This document shows positions 1 to 9,689 of a stretch of DNA of 64,000 nucleotides, in pieces (within the stretch, counting starts at the first letter, position 1; every line of letters begins with the position of its first letter). Made by a program: the position numbers and the translations under genes. The notes below the pieces were generated by a model that was not told where the DNA came from, ran no database searches, and saw only the letters and a program-made list of their open reading frames with translations. Source of the DNA: Cristatella mucedo (lineage: Eukaryota > Bryozoa > Phylactolaemata > Cristatellidae); the NCBI GenBank assembly GCA_009760855.2, contig WPIO01000146.1, positions 558,001 to 622,000 on the forward strand, given 5' to 3'.

Positions 1-27
1 GAGATCAAGGACATCCTAAGATAACAT

Positions 28-100
28 GAATTTCGTTTCCATTTGCAGCGGGTGTAAAACTCCCAGAGAGAGATTGAGTTCTCTGGGGGAAAAACAGCTA
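28..100 (+). repeat. LINE family A 3'-end relic
   Basis: The sequence matches the family-A 3' UTR: a TTTGCAGC stretch followed by the 'gagagagattgagttctct' hairpin core. The flanking hairpin arms have decayed and no (ATT)n tail remains. A CT microsatellite follows 37 bases later. Confidence 0.6.
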
Positions 101-132
101 AACAGGAGTTACAGTCAAACCTCTCTATATGT

Positions 133-136
<4 letters not shown>

Positions 137-193
<57 letters not shown>
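137..193. repeat. (CT)n microsatellite
   Basis: An almost perfect CT dinucleotide run of about 28 units lies just downstream of the family-A relic. The small open frame through it only encodes Leu-Ser repeats and is not a gene. Confidence 0.97.
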
Positions 194-196
<3 letters not shown>

Positions 197-199
197 AAA

Positions 200-1070
200 A
201 CACCCTCACTTATACTTTTCAAATGGATTATAGTTTTCTAGGCTTCATCCATAACCTCTTCTGAGATGTGCTAGCATTACGTGACTTTTAACTTAAACTT
301 ACATGGAGGTTTAGTTTTTCATAAATGACGGTGAAAGCGGATTTGAGCCTTAGCATAAATACTTAGCCTGTGTTACTGGTTCGATCTATAAACTATGCTA
401 TTAAGTGCACGAAATTATTTTCTTTTAAATGTTGAGAGTTTTTTGAGACCAGCGTCCATCCAAGCCTGGTCCCGGTTGGCCCGTAACTAGAATCTGCCGG
501 TATAGCAAGCTTAAGCTGAGGCTGCTCTGTTCAGCGGCTATTGCCCGTCTAGACTCGTAGGTTTCCACTTATCCGCCACTGACCCTCCTCCAGATATTTC
601 TTACTCGAGTCTTGAATTTTAAGTAGGCCATTTCGTGATTTGTTCATTGAATCTAAAGACTTTTGGTTGCTTGGATGTCTGCTGAGAGAGAGTCATGCTA
701 GTTGCAGACGCAGTAAATAGGAACTTTTCTCCACAGATGAACCGAATTTATTAGTAAAATAACGAAAGTGTGTAAATTGTGTATTAAGACTTTAAAAGAA
801 AACTTAATTGTGCATCTACTTCCAGATTCATAGCCTAAATCAGGCAGCACTCGCACTCCATATGTGCAGCATTTGACCTAATCAGTGCATCGACTTTCTA
901 TTCTGGTTGGTTATCACCAGAACTGACAGAACATGGCCAAATCAACCTCACCTGAGGCGTTGAAAAGCCTCGGCAAAATTTTTCGAGGCGTTTTACACCA
1001 CCGCTTCCGGGCCTCTGGCATTGGCAACGAGGAATGGTCAACTTTACTAAGTTATTATGCAATTCATTTA
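200..1070. other. No recognisable feature
   Basis: I see no long open frame, repeat or splice-bounded exon here. It reads as intergenic or intronic sequence. Confidence 0.5.
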
Positions 1071-1077
1071 TGCATAT

Positions 1078-1208
1078 AATTTATTTATATTGCGCCCTAA
1101 GAGGACTTAATCTCTATTCAGGCGCTTTACATATGCCACCGGGCCCGAGCCGTGACCTCGGCCGAACCTTGGTCGGGGTGAGCACCTTAACCACTGGGCC
1201 AAAACCGC
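1078..1208 (-). mobile_element. SINE1 copy S1 (tRNA head, LINE-A tail)
   Basis: Read on the minus strand, a tRNA-like head has an A-box region (agtGGTTAAGGTGCTC) and a B-box-like GGCTCGGGCCC. It is followed by 'catatgtaaagcgcctgaatagag' and a 'ctcttagggcgcaatataaat' 3' end. That 3' end is the same hairpin that ends LINE family A. Compare the copies at 7326, 12788 and 34035. An A/T-rich tail follows. Confidence 0.8.
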
Positions 1209-1439
1209 TTATTGCTTTGTTCTCCATACGATAAGTCATATGCGGCTCATCATAGTTATAACGACAAAATAGCGATAAAACGGCTTTTCGTACCAGCGAC
1301 AGAACTAACTTAACACCAAGATAGACCACTGTTTTACCACCTTGTAAACTGAACCTCCGTATTGGCATAAAAGTCATTCGAGTGAGTGTAGACTATTGAA
1401 ATATTTAACTGAACTCAAAGCCAAACGTAAAGTAAAGAT

Positions 1440-1620
1440 TGGAAGTTAATGGATCACACGGCATCATTTAGATGGCCACAGAAGACCCCTAGCAGCAATA
1501 ATCCTGCTTGAAGTGGGCGATATATGATGGTCTGCTGCAATACTTGAACCCGCAATCTGGCTCGTGAAGTAGAAGCACCATACTCGTGAGCTTAGACCCA
1601 AATGCGAGTTATTTCTTAGG
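1440..1620 (-). mobile_element. SINE2 relic
   Basis: On the minus strand a B-box-like GCGGGTTCAAGTAT precedes a core resembling 'gcagcagaccatcatatatcgcccacttcaagcagg' (positions 1500-1540). That core matches the SINE2 copies at 14.5, 26.1 and 44.8 kb. The A box is weak and the 3' end is not resolved. Confidence 0.5.
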
Positions 1621-2880
1621 ATAGCAGCACAAGGCTACTTCATGAGAGCTAACTGTAAGTAACTTATTGTCAACCACTTTGCAACCTACACTGTACTCGT
1701 AAGGCTGGGGAAGATGATGGAATTGTAAAGACATTGTTAAGTCAAGACCTATACATTTTAATATTGAAGCAAAACTGTTGGCGTGAACTGCGTTAAAGTT
1801 CAGCCTCTTTTGGAATCCTGACAGCTTCTGTGGTTTGTATGGCGACAGGCTTAAATATGTAGCTCCTCGTTCTGTAATTGTAGCATATAGCAGGTAAAAT
1901 GCAACATGGCTAACTTATAGACGATTCTGCATCCGGTGCTCCCGTAATCTTCCAATGCGAAGGAAGATCTGTAGAAATTTCTCTTATCGTTGATGAACAC
2001 TCACCTAGCTTATACCGAGCTGACGACGACGAATAGTCTTGGTAATAATTTCAGTGTACGATATGATTTGCGTCCATATCCCTACGGCTCCAGATGGATA
2101 TGTGGTATACTAACGTTGAGACAGACAGGCGCATGGGATATTTAAAGCGACTAGTCTTAGGTAGTAGGCTACTATGCAGTCGTGGGGATTTGGCCTAGCG
2201 GCAGCATAATTTGCCTACGGTATCTAGCTAAGAATATACGGCAGAGCTGCCACGCCATCGCCATGTACGCAGCTTCAAGTCTGAGGGAAGCTGATCGGAA
2301 GTGTTGTTTACGGTCAATGACTTCTGGGATGAGGGGCTAATAGTACTCGTGCCATATATCATTCCTTTTCTTATGCTTTCAGCTACATGCTACTCGGTGG
2401 GCATGGGTTGGTGAAACGTTCTGGGATTTGTTGCTTTAACGTTGGTGGACAAAAAATAATTTTTGTATTGACCATATATTTCGTAAAGCCTGTTTTGTCT
2501 CAGTGCTTACAACTTGCTGCAAGAAAATTTACAACCAAGACCTGGTGACAAAGAAGTTTTGATGCTTAGATAAGCGTAAAGCAATCACACAAGTCGGAGC
2601 TGATGATTATGTGAGCCCCTTTATTACAAGCCTTCACGCACGATTTCGTCTCCACAACAGCCTAAATGAATGTGAGTCATCGCCCGTCCGACTCCAAGTC
2701 AAAAAGCAGGCTTGGCCTAGCCGGCTGACCCCCAGCTGGCCGTATCACATACGCCTAAAAATGTTACGCGCGTTACCTAACAGCCGAAGCTAATATATAG
2801 CTGACGATAGTGCGATTTATACATGCCAAAACTGACAACAGTAGAGAGCGAATACCAACAGAAGTGAGCTTACCAGACGA
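1620..2880. other. No recognisable feature
   Basis: No coherent coding frame, TE match or tandem repeat was seen. The short open frame at 2611-2793 has no motif and no flanking splice sites that I trust. Confidence 0.5.
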
Positions 2881-3190
2881 TTGACCATCGTTGTACGACA
2901 GTGGCTCCGGCTCCGACTGTACTTGTGGAGTCTCGCAGAGACACAACTCGGACGTAAATGATAGACGAGACTTTATCTTTATTCCCTCAACGGGTACACA
3001 TATTGACACAGGCTGACTCACCGCAGTTGGGGGAGTGCATCTGTGGCGGGCCACATCCCTACATCAAAGGCCGGACGCTGCACCGAGTCAATTGCCCAAC
3101 CACCTGCTGCAGGTGGGGCCTACATGAGTGGCCGATGTGCTTCCCTATTTACAATAGCTGAAGCAGCAGGCTCACATATCACGACATTCA
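2880..3190 (-). repeat. LTR-like repeat E, copy 1
   Basis: It aligns by eye with minus-strand copy 3 (57130-57440) and with the reverse complement of copy 2 (43527-43775). Shared blocks are a 'tcttgtggagtctcgcagagacaca'-like segment, a TTTATT stretch (AATAAA on the sense strand) followed by 'cgggtacacat', and a distal 'gtgcttc' block. Copy 2 has TGTTA...TAACA ends, so the family is probably an LTR. Copies 1 and 3 extend past those ends with a related GC-rich segment and may belong to a different subfamily. Confidence 0.6.
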
Positions 3191-3669
3191 TCGCCTCTAG
3201 TAGTGTAGAATTAAGCACTGCTATCGGCCACCATTGGTTGCAACAGTTTTTAAGGACGAGGATACTGGGAAAGGTATCACTTTGTATATCGTGCCGAAGA
3301 TGTACCAGAGTCAGCAGCAGGAGCTAAGGCATGCATAAGTTGTATGAATTTTTAATTGAGCTAAGGATCGGCCGAATTGAGACTCCGGCGACAGGCAGTC
3401 AGGTAGCTACTGGTAGTTACAGGTAATCGGGAGAAAGCGTAATGGTTATTTATTCACTGGAGGGGATCAGTAATGAGTAAGGAGATGCTGCATTTTTTAC
3501 TGGATAGAGGCTAGCTTTTAAGGTGTCCTTGCTTGACCTTAGTTTGCCGTTGTCAATAGTTACGCTTTTAGCGGGCTGAAATTTTGTTTGAAATTGTGAA
3601 ATAATGTTGCAGTCATTATTAATTTTTCACAGTGATGAGGATCAATCGTATTTCCTCTTGTTATAATAG
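3190..3669. other. Probable intron upstream of exon 3670-3891
   Basis: No repeat was recognised. The last 20 bases are a fair polypyrimidine tract (tttcctcttgttataatag) ending in AG, consistent with a splice acceptor. Confidence 0.4.
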
Positions 3670-3891
3670 ATGAAAACGTGCCCATGAAAGAAAATACACT
3701 GTATGAACCAACAAGTCTGCTTCCAATTCCCGAACACGAAGTTGATCCACTTGTCTCAACACATGAAAATGCATACGACTCGGTGAATTTTGTCGATCCA
3801 ACAGATCCAGATCCTAGTTTCACATCCGTCGATCTCGTCAGAGGACGCAACACTTACGTCAACATCGGTGCCTCGGAAATGCATAGTAATG
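3670..3891 (+). CDS. Candidate host exon: cytoplasmic tail with phosphotyrosine motifs
   Basis: Seen: a 222-base open segment lies between a polypyrimidine/AG acceptor and a strong donor (ATG|GTGAGT), with codon phase preserved (222 = 3 x 74). The protein is acidic and proline-rich. It carries three tyrosines in short acidic or Asn contexts: NTLYEPTS, NAYDSVNF and NTYVNIG. Known: pY-x-N-x is the Grb2 SH2 recognition pattern, and clustered tyrosines of this kind are typical of receptor cytoplasmic tails and adaptor proteins. Inferred: an internal exon of a signalling receptor or scaffold on the plus strand. I cannot name the gene. The frame stays open past the donor to 4004, but the residues there lose the compositional character. 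No similar copy exists elsewhere in the window, which argues against a transposon. Confidence 0.5.
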
Positions 3892-4417
3892 GTGAGTTGA
3901 CTATTCGAAGGTATCTGAGTATTGCTCTCTTTGCTTTTTTGGAGCAATTTGAATCTCAAAAAATGCTTAAAGGAGTCTACCCTTTCACCTTGCCCGGAGA
4001 GTGACCAATCACTGATGACGGCGAAGAATTGACCAAGTTCTCTTCGTATGCGAGTTTCGGTAGAGCCGGTTATCTGACTCTGTTGCCGACTTGGCTGTAT
4101 TGCTAATATGCATCAGCTGTTTCCGGCCTTGGCCAGCACGGTGGCTGTTGTGTATTCGCCATTGTAGTTTAATGTTCTACCAACTGCATGTAAGCGATAA
4201 CATGCAAAACACCGAAACGGGCTGACAAAGACGTATATTTTCTGGCTCACAAAGACGCAACCGTCCTGCCCTACGCTGACGTTCGAACTGCTATTACTTT
4301 GTAGGCTGCGAATCGCCCTCATAAACCATTTTCCTATAAATCGGCATGGCACACCATCCAGCGGCAGCACCATAATTTTGCTGTTCCATAAATACAGCTT
4401 GGTCATAAACGGGCCGA
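3892..4417. other. Intron-like sequence, no feature
   Basis: It follows the candidate exon's donor and runs to the 3' tail of LINE B1. The minus-strand open frame at 4113-4406 has no motif and is not supported. Confidence 0.4.
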
Positions 4418-4477
4418 AGGTGTAATGTAATGTATCTCCGTCTGTAACTCCATAAATTCATTAAGACCATGTGGGTG

Positions 4478-6240
4478 TTACTCAGGAGAGATTTTTATAG
4501 CACACTCACAGCCTAAGTGGCTTTCGGTACGCATTCGGTAGCCAAAAGACTTCGTCTCACGCAACAGAGAGCAAGTGGGAAGCATAGCAGAGTCAGGAGA
4601 GCAGTTGAGGTAGTGAGTAGCATAGAAGCAGGAGCTCAGGACCGCTGAAAAGGATGTGCCATAGTCGGCAGCAGGAGAGTAGTTGTCATTGCGTAAGAAT
4701 TGTGGAAGCGAGTTCCACAGTCTAGGACCTAACAAGCTAAAGCTTCTGTCGCCAACGGTCTTTAAGCGGAGGAATGGGACAGCTAATTTATTGTCAACAC
4801 AGGACCTGAGGGCGCGAACAGGCTGAAACTGATGCAGCAGTTCAGCTAGGTATGAAGGAGCCAAGCAGTGGCCGGCCTTGTGGGTCAGCATAAAAACTTT
4901 GTTCTGTATCCGTTGGTCAACCGGCAATCATCCTAGCTCTTTCAGCAAAGGAGACACGTGCTCAAACCGCTGGTACTTGAAAACTAGCCTTGCAGCTATG
5001 TTCATAGTCCGCAGCAGTGGCCTAATAGCTTTCTTTGGCAGCCCAGCCAAAAGGGAAATACAATAATCAAGCCGAGACAGACTAAGGAGCTAGTTAAATT
5101 TTTTACAAGCCACTGTGGAAGACAGCTGCTAATCTGGAATAGGGATCGGATGTGATGGCTAGCTGTAGAGGCAGTCTTCTGAATGAAGCTTTTGAAACTG
5201 AGGCAGCTGTCGAACACGACACCTAGATTACGAGCACGTGGTGAAGGTCGCACAATAGCATCGCCTATTAGAACAGCAAAGCCTTTTAATCCAGCCACAC
5301 GCTTAGGGTGTCCTATGAGCAGCAGTTCGGTTCTATCATCATTTAATTTCATGAAGTTCTCCGACATCCAGGATCGAATATTGGCAAGGCAAGCATTCAG
5401 TTTCTCTGTTGCCGCCGCAGATTCCGACGGTTTGAATGACAGATACAACTGAGTATCGTCAGCATAGAGGTGATATCCTATTCCATGGGCCTTAATCACT
5501 TTTCCCAGAGTTTGTGTATAAATGGAGAACAGCAAGGGACCGAGTACAGACCCTTGAGGGACTCCACAGGTGACCCTTCTCGTGTCTGAGACCTGAATCC
5601 CACACGACATGGATTGAAAACGATCAGACAAGTATGACTTAAACCACGCCAGTGCTTCGTCTGCCAAACCGATCGTTGTTCTCAATCGTTCAAGCAGAAC
5701 CTCTTGAATAATGGTGTCGAAGGCAACAGACAGATCCAGCAAAGCTAGGGCAGTGACATTCCCGTCGTCGTTGCCACGTAGAATGTCATTGTTAACACGG
5801 AGGAGAGCAGTTTCAGTAGAGTGCTACCTCTTGAACCCTGATTGAAACGTTTCTGACATTCCATTATTTTCAATATGTTCAACTAGCTGCTTAGCAACAA
5901 TTTTTTCAAGAATCTTTGATAAGAACGGAAGAAGGGAAACTGGACGATAGTTTGCTAGGACCTCAGTGTCTAATCCAGGCTTTCTAAGAATAGGTCTAAC
6001 GATTGCCGATTTGAAGGACTTGGGGACGACCCCTTTTCCCAAAGAAGCATTAAAAATCTTGGTTATGGCAGGGCTAAGTTGGTCTGCTAGTGAAGACCAC
6101 AGAGATGAAGGTATATGGTCTTCAGGAGACGAACTCTTTTTGCTTGACCTGATTAGAGTAGCCAAATCGCATGCAGAAACCTCGGAGAATCTTGTAAGGA
6201 AGGTTACAGGTTGTGGAACCGCGATTGCTTTAGTCGGAGG
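4478..6240 (-). pseudogene. B1 reverse transcriptase region (broken)
   Basis: Three fragments in order cover the RT: 5824-6165 (fingers, with [19 protein letters not shown]), 5002-5742 (palm) and 4478-4927 (C-terminal part). The palm fragment holds GVPQGSVLGPLLF and the catalytic YADD in YHLYADDTQLYLSF. The C-terminal fragment has the LAPSYLAELL and LWNSLPQFLRN blocks common to L2/CR1 elements. There is no RNase H. At least two frameshifts separate the pieces, so no active enzyme is made, although both active-site aspartates survive. Confidence 0.9.
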
Positions 6241-6540
6241 GGCTTAATAGAGGCACGAATGTGCACAATTTTTTTAGTAAAAAAGGCTGAAAATATTTCG
6301 GCTTAGTCCTTAATATCTGGTGAGTCAGACCTCTCAGCATTGGCCAGTAAATGGTTTACTGTCTTAAAAACCTGTTTAGTGTCCGACTGGCAGGAATTCA
6401 GCTTTCTAATGAAAAAAGAAGCCCTGGTGTTTTAAGCTTTCGGTTATAAACTCGAAGGAAGTCTTTGTAATTGACTAGATCTGCCTCAGACCCCGATTTC
6501 TTGAAACGACGTTCAAGCCTGCGCTTAACCTGGTGCATCT

Positions 6541-7325
6541 TTAGGAGTTTTTTGTAAATTGAAAGGAATCTCTACGACTTTGAACACGGATAGAGCGAAC
6601 GGGAGCATGCTTGTCAAGAACACTCCTGAGTGTTATGTTCATAGCATCAGTGAGGGTATCGAGGCTGCCGGTCGGGTCTGAATGTAGATCAAGAAGACCT
6701 GCATCACAAACAGATTTCAAAAACTTGTCCATGTCAATGCTATGCAAGTTGCGCCGTTTGAAAAATTCGGCATTGCCCTGTACGTGCGAGGGAGCAGGAA
6801 CAGTGAACGAGACCGAACAATGATCTGAGAGGGTCAGTGGGCACACCACAAGGTAAGTGGGGAAGACATCCTTAGTAATCACGAGATCTAGAATGTGGCC
6901 ACTGACGTGGCTGCTATGACTAACGTGTTGGGCCAAACCAAAATTCCCCAGACAGTCAAGAAATGAGCGGACCTGGCTGTTACTAGGGTTGTCAACGTGA
7001 ATATTGAAGTCTCCTAAAATCAGTAACGGCCTTTCTCACACAAATATTTTAGCGAGGAACTCTGAAAACTCCTTTATAAACGAGTTTATACAGCCAGAGG
7101 TAGGCAGGTATATCACAACAGTGAGAGGCATTGTCTTTGATGAAGACCTGATTGCAACCGATTCAAACGATGACCCATGCGAGAAACTGCACACTTTATA
7201 GCAAAACGATTCGCGAACAACAATTGAAATGGACTGATAGAATGAGAACCCGGGTGGAATGGTCTCAGAAATACAGCTTCTGGAACAAGGCGTCATCCAA
7301 GTTTCGGTAAGCAGAAATGTATCTA
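6541..7325 (-). pseudogene. B1 endonuclease region (broken)
   Basis: Fragments 7036-7296 and 6541-6936 match the apurinic-like endonuclease of B2. Visible parts are TPCSRSCISETIPPGFSFYQS, a motif with VAIRSSSKTM, then HVSGHILDLVITKD and LSDHCSVSF, the terminal S-D-H motif. The GDFNI segment lies between the fragments at about 6990-7010 on the minus strand. In the family this enzyme nicks target DNA to prime reverse transcription. A small deletion near 7220 removes the GGGVAIFV segment seen in B2. The upstream remainder continues at 8912 beyond the SINE/LINE insertion. Confidence 0.85.
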
Positions 7326-7479
7326 ACGAGCTGGTTTGGTCTAGCGGTTAAGGTGCTCGCCCCGACCAAGGTCTGACTGAGGTCGTGGGCTCGAGCACCG
7401 AGGCATATGTGAAGCGCCTGAATAGAGATTAGAGATTAAATTCTCTTGGGGCACTATATAAATGAATTGTATGTATTTT
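7326..7479 (+). mobile_element. SINE1 copy S2
   Basis: The tRNA-related head has an A-box-like TCTAGCGGTTAAGG and a B-box-like GGGCTCGAGCACC about 45 bases apart, as for RNA polymerase III internal promoters. The body continues 'atatgtgaagcgcctgaatagag' and ends 'ctcttggggcactatataaatgaatt'. The last about 60 bases are the family-A LINE hairpin and tail in diverged form. It directly abuts 5'-truncated LINE A1 in the same orientation, inside LINE B1. Confidence 0.88.
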
Positions 7480-8681
7480 TGCTTAGGGTATACAACGACC
7501 TACTTAGGAATGCAGACATGGATAGAGTGTCTCTGCTTGTTTTGCTCGATCTTTCGGCAGCTTTTGACACCATCGATCACAAAGTTCTTCTAGAGCGCCT
7601 GTCATCTCACCTGGGCATCACTGGCACTGCTCTGCAGTGGTTCAGGTCCTATCTCAGTGGGAGACTCCAGAGTATTGACGTGAATGGACAAAGATCATCT
7701 GAGGTACCTCTGAAATATGGCGTACCTCAGGGCTCCGTGCTAGGTCCAGTACTTTTCACGGTTTATACTCTCCCTCTTGCTGATGTGATTGCCAAGCACA
7801 GTCTAGGCTTTCACGTCTATGCGGATGACACTCAGGTGTACCTTTGCTTTGATCCCTCCCAGCCTTCGAGCACCTCAAATTCTCTAAACTCACTTGCTGC
7901 ATGCATTGATGACATCCGCACATGGATGGCAGCAAATTTACCAAATGTAAACGATGACAAAACTAACTTACTAGTTATTGGCAAACCCAGTGTGATTAAG
8001 ACATTGGAAAGGCTGTCTCTCAAAATTGGCTCTGCCAGCATATCTCCTGTCGAATCAGCTCGAAATCTAGGTGTCATATTCCAAAGCGACCTCTCGTTAG
8101 ACGACTATATCAGCTCCACAGTCAAACCTGCCTATTTTCAGCTTCATAACATTGCTAAAATTCGGGCTTGTTTAGATAAAGATACCACATCTCAGTTGGT
8201 CCATGCATTCGTGACATCCCGTCTCGACTTCTGCAACTCACTGCTTACTGGCCTACCAGCATGTGCGATCAGGCGATTGCAGCTGGTGCTAAACTCTGCA
8301 GCTAGGCTTATCTGTCGTGAGCGGCCCAGTTGCCACATTACTCCACTTCTCACCGACCTGCACTGGCTACCAGTCAAGCAACGGATTGACTTCAAGGTTT
8401 TGTCGCTCACTTTTAGGTCCCTTCATTCTATGGCTCCAGCCTATCTCTCCGACATACTCCCCCATCAAGCCAAGCATCGTACCACCCACTTTTCGAAATC
8501 CAACAGTCTGGAAATATCTCGTACAGACCTTAAATCCTTTGGAGACCGTGCATTTAGTTCGTATGCTCCCAAAGCCTGGAACTCCCTCCCGACCTGCGTC
8601 AGAACATTCCCTGACCTGGCCACGTTTAAAAGGAACTTAAAAACACACCTATTTAGGACAGCATTTAGTGGGTCCCTGTGA
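7446..8681 (+). CDS. LINE A1 reverse transcriptase, 5'-truncated but open
   Basis: This is the longest clean frame in the window, 411 codons. Real LINE sequence begins near 7480; the first about 12 codons are translated from the SINE1 tail, which happens to be open in frame. Palm motifs in order are LLDLSAAFDTIDHKVLLERL (residues about 30-50), GVPQGSVLGPVLF (about 92) and YADD in FHVYADDTQVYLCF (about 125). The thumb/C-terminal region has VTSRLDFCNSLLTGLP, LHWLPVKQRIDFKVL, MAPAYLSDIL and KAWNSLPTCVRT, ending in TAFSGSL. These are L2/CR1 hallmarks. The endonuclease and RT fingers are missing, so it cannot retrotranspose on its own. It is probably the youngest family-A copy here. Confidence 0.93.
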   Translation: MGHYINELYVFLLRVYNDLLRNADMDRVSLLVLLDLSAAFDTIDHKVLLERLSSHLGITGTALQWFRSYLSGRLQSIDVNGQRSSEVPLKYGVPQGSVLGPVLFTVYTLPLADVIAKHSLGFHVYADDTQVYLCFDPSQPSSTSNSLNSLAACIDDIRTWMAANLPNVNDDKTNLLVIGKPSVIKTLERLSLKIGSASISPVESARNLGVIFQSDLSLDDYISSTVKPAYFQLHNIAKIRACLDKDTTSQLVHAFVTSRLDFCNSLLTGLPACAIRRLQLVLNSAARLICRERPSCHITPLLTDLHWLPVKQRIDFKVLSLTFRSLHSMAPAYLSDILPHQAKHRTTHFSKSNSLEISRTDLKSFGDRAFSSYAPKAWNSLPTCVRTFPDLATFKRNLKTHLFRTAFSGSL

Positions 8682-8911
8682 TTCGTCCTTCACGTGCTTA
8701 TGCGTGCTGACACTGTGCATGCTGCCACTAACCACATTTACATGCTGACCCTGTGCATGTCACCCCTAACCATATTATTCCTTTTGTTTGTTTTTCAAGC
8801 ATGATTTTACTTACCATTCAGTTGCATTTCTCTTTGCAGCAAATGTAAAGCGCCTAGAAAGAGATTGAGTTCTCTGAGGGCGCTTTATCAAGTGCATTAT
8901 TATTATTATTA
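7480..8911 (+). mobile_element. LINE A1 with complete 3' UTR
   Basis: The RT C-terminal half is followed by a 230-base 3' UTR with a 'tgctgacactgtgcatgctgccactaaccaca' block shared by all A copies, a TTTGCAGC stretch, the terminal hairpin and (ATT)n. The 5' truncation lies within 'gcttagggtatacaacgacc'. It is inserted, with SINE1 S2, into LINE B1. Confidence 0.93.
8847..8911 (+). other. Family-A 3' hairpin and (ATT)n tail
   Basis: AAAGCGCC at 8847 pairs with GGCGCTTT ending near 8886. An inner GAGA..TCTC stem encloses TTGAG. An ATT run ends the element. The arrangement recurs in every complete family-A copy and, diverged, in SINE1. In L2/CR1 elements the 3' end is the recognition site for the reverse transcriptase, so this is the likely RT-binding signal. 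Confidence 0.8.
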
Positions 8912-9032
8912 GCTTTTCCTGGACCACCTGATCGCGGATAAGTAACCCTTTGGTTTTAAGCGAGCGGACATTTAGTAGGCGGAATTTAAGAGGTTGTCCA
9001 ACAACTGGGCGACGGCGGCGATGAAGCGGCTT

Positions 9033-9353
9033 TTATTCTCCTCCGTTTGCGTCCGGCCCGGCGGACGCGGGCTCTTCAAATTTGAATTGGACCTTGGTAA
9101 CGGCCGTTAGACGACGTTTCACAACCTGCTGGGCTACGGCGGGTGGGCTACTACCGCAACAAGTACTATTCAGCGCTTTAAACTTACGAGTCGTAGGTGT
9201 GATAGCCGAGCTGTTGATACGGCGAACGCAGGATGCAGGTAGGTCCTCACGGACCCGCCGGAGAGGGCCCGCCGGTAGGTATCGACTAATGGCGACATCG
9301 CACCTTATGCTAAACAGGTCTTGTTGTGTATAGCATATCCGAGGACAGCTCAT
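9033..9353 (-). pseudogene. B1 N-terminal region of the LINE ORF
   Basis: It begins MSCPRICYTQQDLFSIRCDV and continues through a basic segment to KVQFKFEEPASAGPD. The matching segment of B2 (22789-23013 plus the start of 22057-22782) has the same order and leads directly into the endonuclease. There is no zinc knuckle or recognisable ORF1 domain. A stop at about 9033 breaks the frame. Confidence 0.75.
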
Positions 9354-9689
9354 AAATAGTCACAGCGAAGATATCAGGGGAATACCCAAAGGTATTACGG
9401 AGAAGTCAAGTAATGGTCCACACCAAGCTAGGAGTCGCCCGAGGCCGCTCTCTAGCGAGGGGAGGAATGTGATAATATGACACTAAAAGCCACCGGCGCA
9501 TATGCTTCTAGCACGGCAATAAATCAGTCACAGCCATTATCTTTAGCTTTCTTAGACTGCTTTTTCTTGGTCTATCTTGCATGTATCATGCTTCAGTGTG
9601 TGCTTCATGCATCACTAAGACTTGAGGCCGTCCAAGACTGTTGGAAGACTGAACGATTTCGGAAAAGGTGAGCACGGTTCCATTTCTTG

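Larger units (their letters stand above)
4418..9465 (-). mobile_element. LINE B1, near full length, split by SINE1 + LINE A1
   Basis: An L2/CR1-type non-LTR retrotransposon runs 3' to 5' along the plus strand. The 3' tail (TGTAATGTAATGTATCTCC) is at 4418. The 3' UTR, reverse transcriptase, endonuclease and N-terminal region extend to about 7325. At 'gcagaaatgtatcta' the alignment to B2 stops, and it resumes at 8912 ('gcttttcctggaccacctgat') through the 5' end near 9465. The 7326-8911 interval is SINE1 S2 followed by LINE A1. Without the insert the element is about 3.5 kb, the same as B2. The 5' end 'gaggccgctctctagcga' agrees with B2 at 23.1 kb. Frameshifts and stops make it non-autonomous. 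Confidence 0.93.

Noticed and set aside
26-241. Leu-Ser repeat protein at the left edge
   Set aside because: Translation of a CT microsatellite and a LINE tail.
7326-7400. Functional tRNA gene
   Set aside because: The A and B boxes are there, but there is no acceptor stem pairing and five dispersed copies carry the same LINE-like tail, so it is a SINE.
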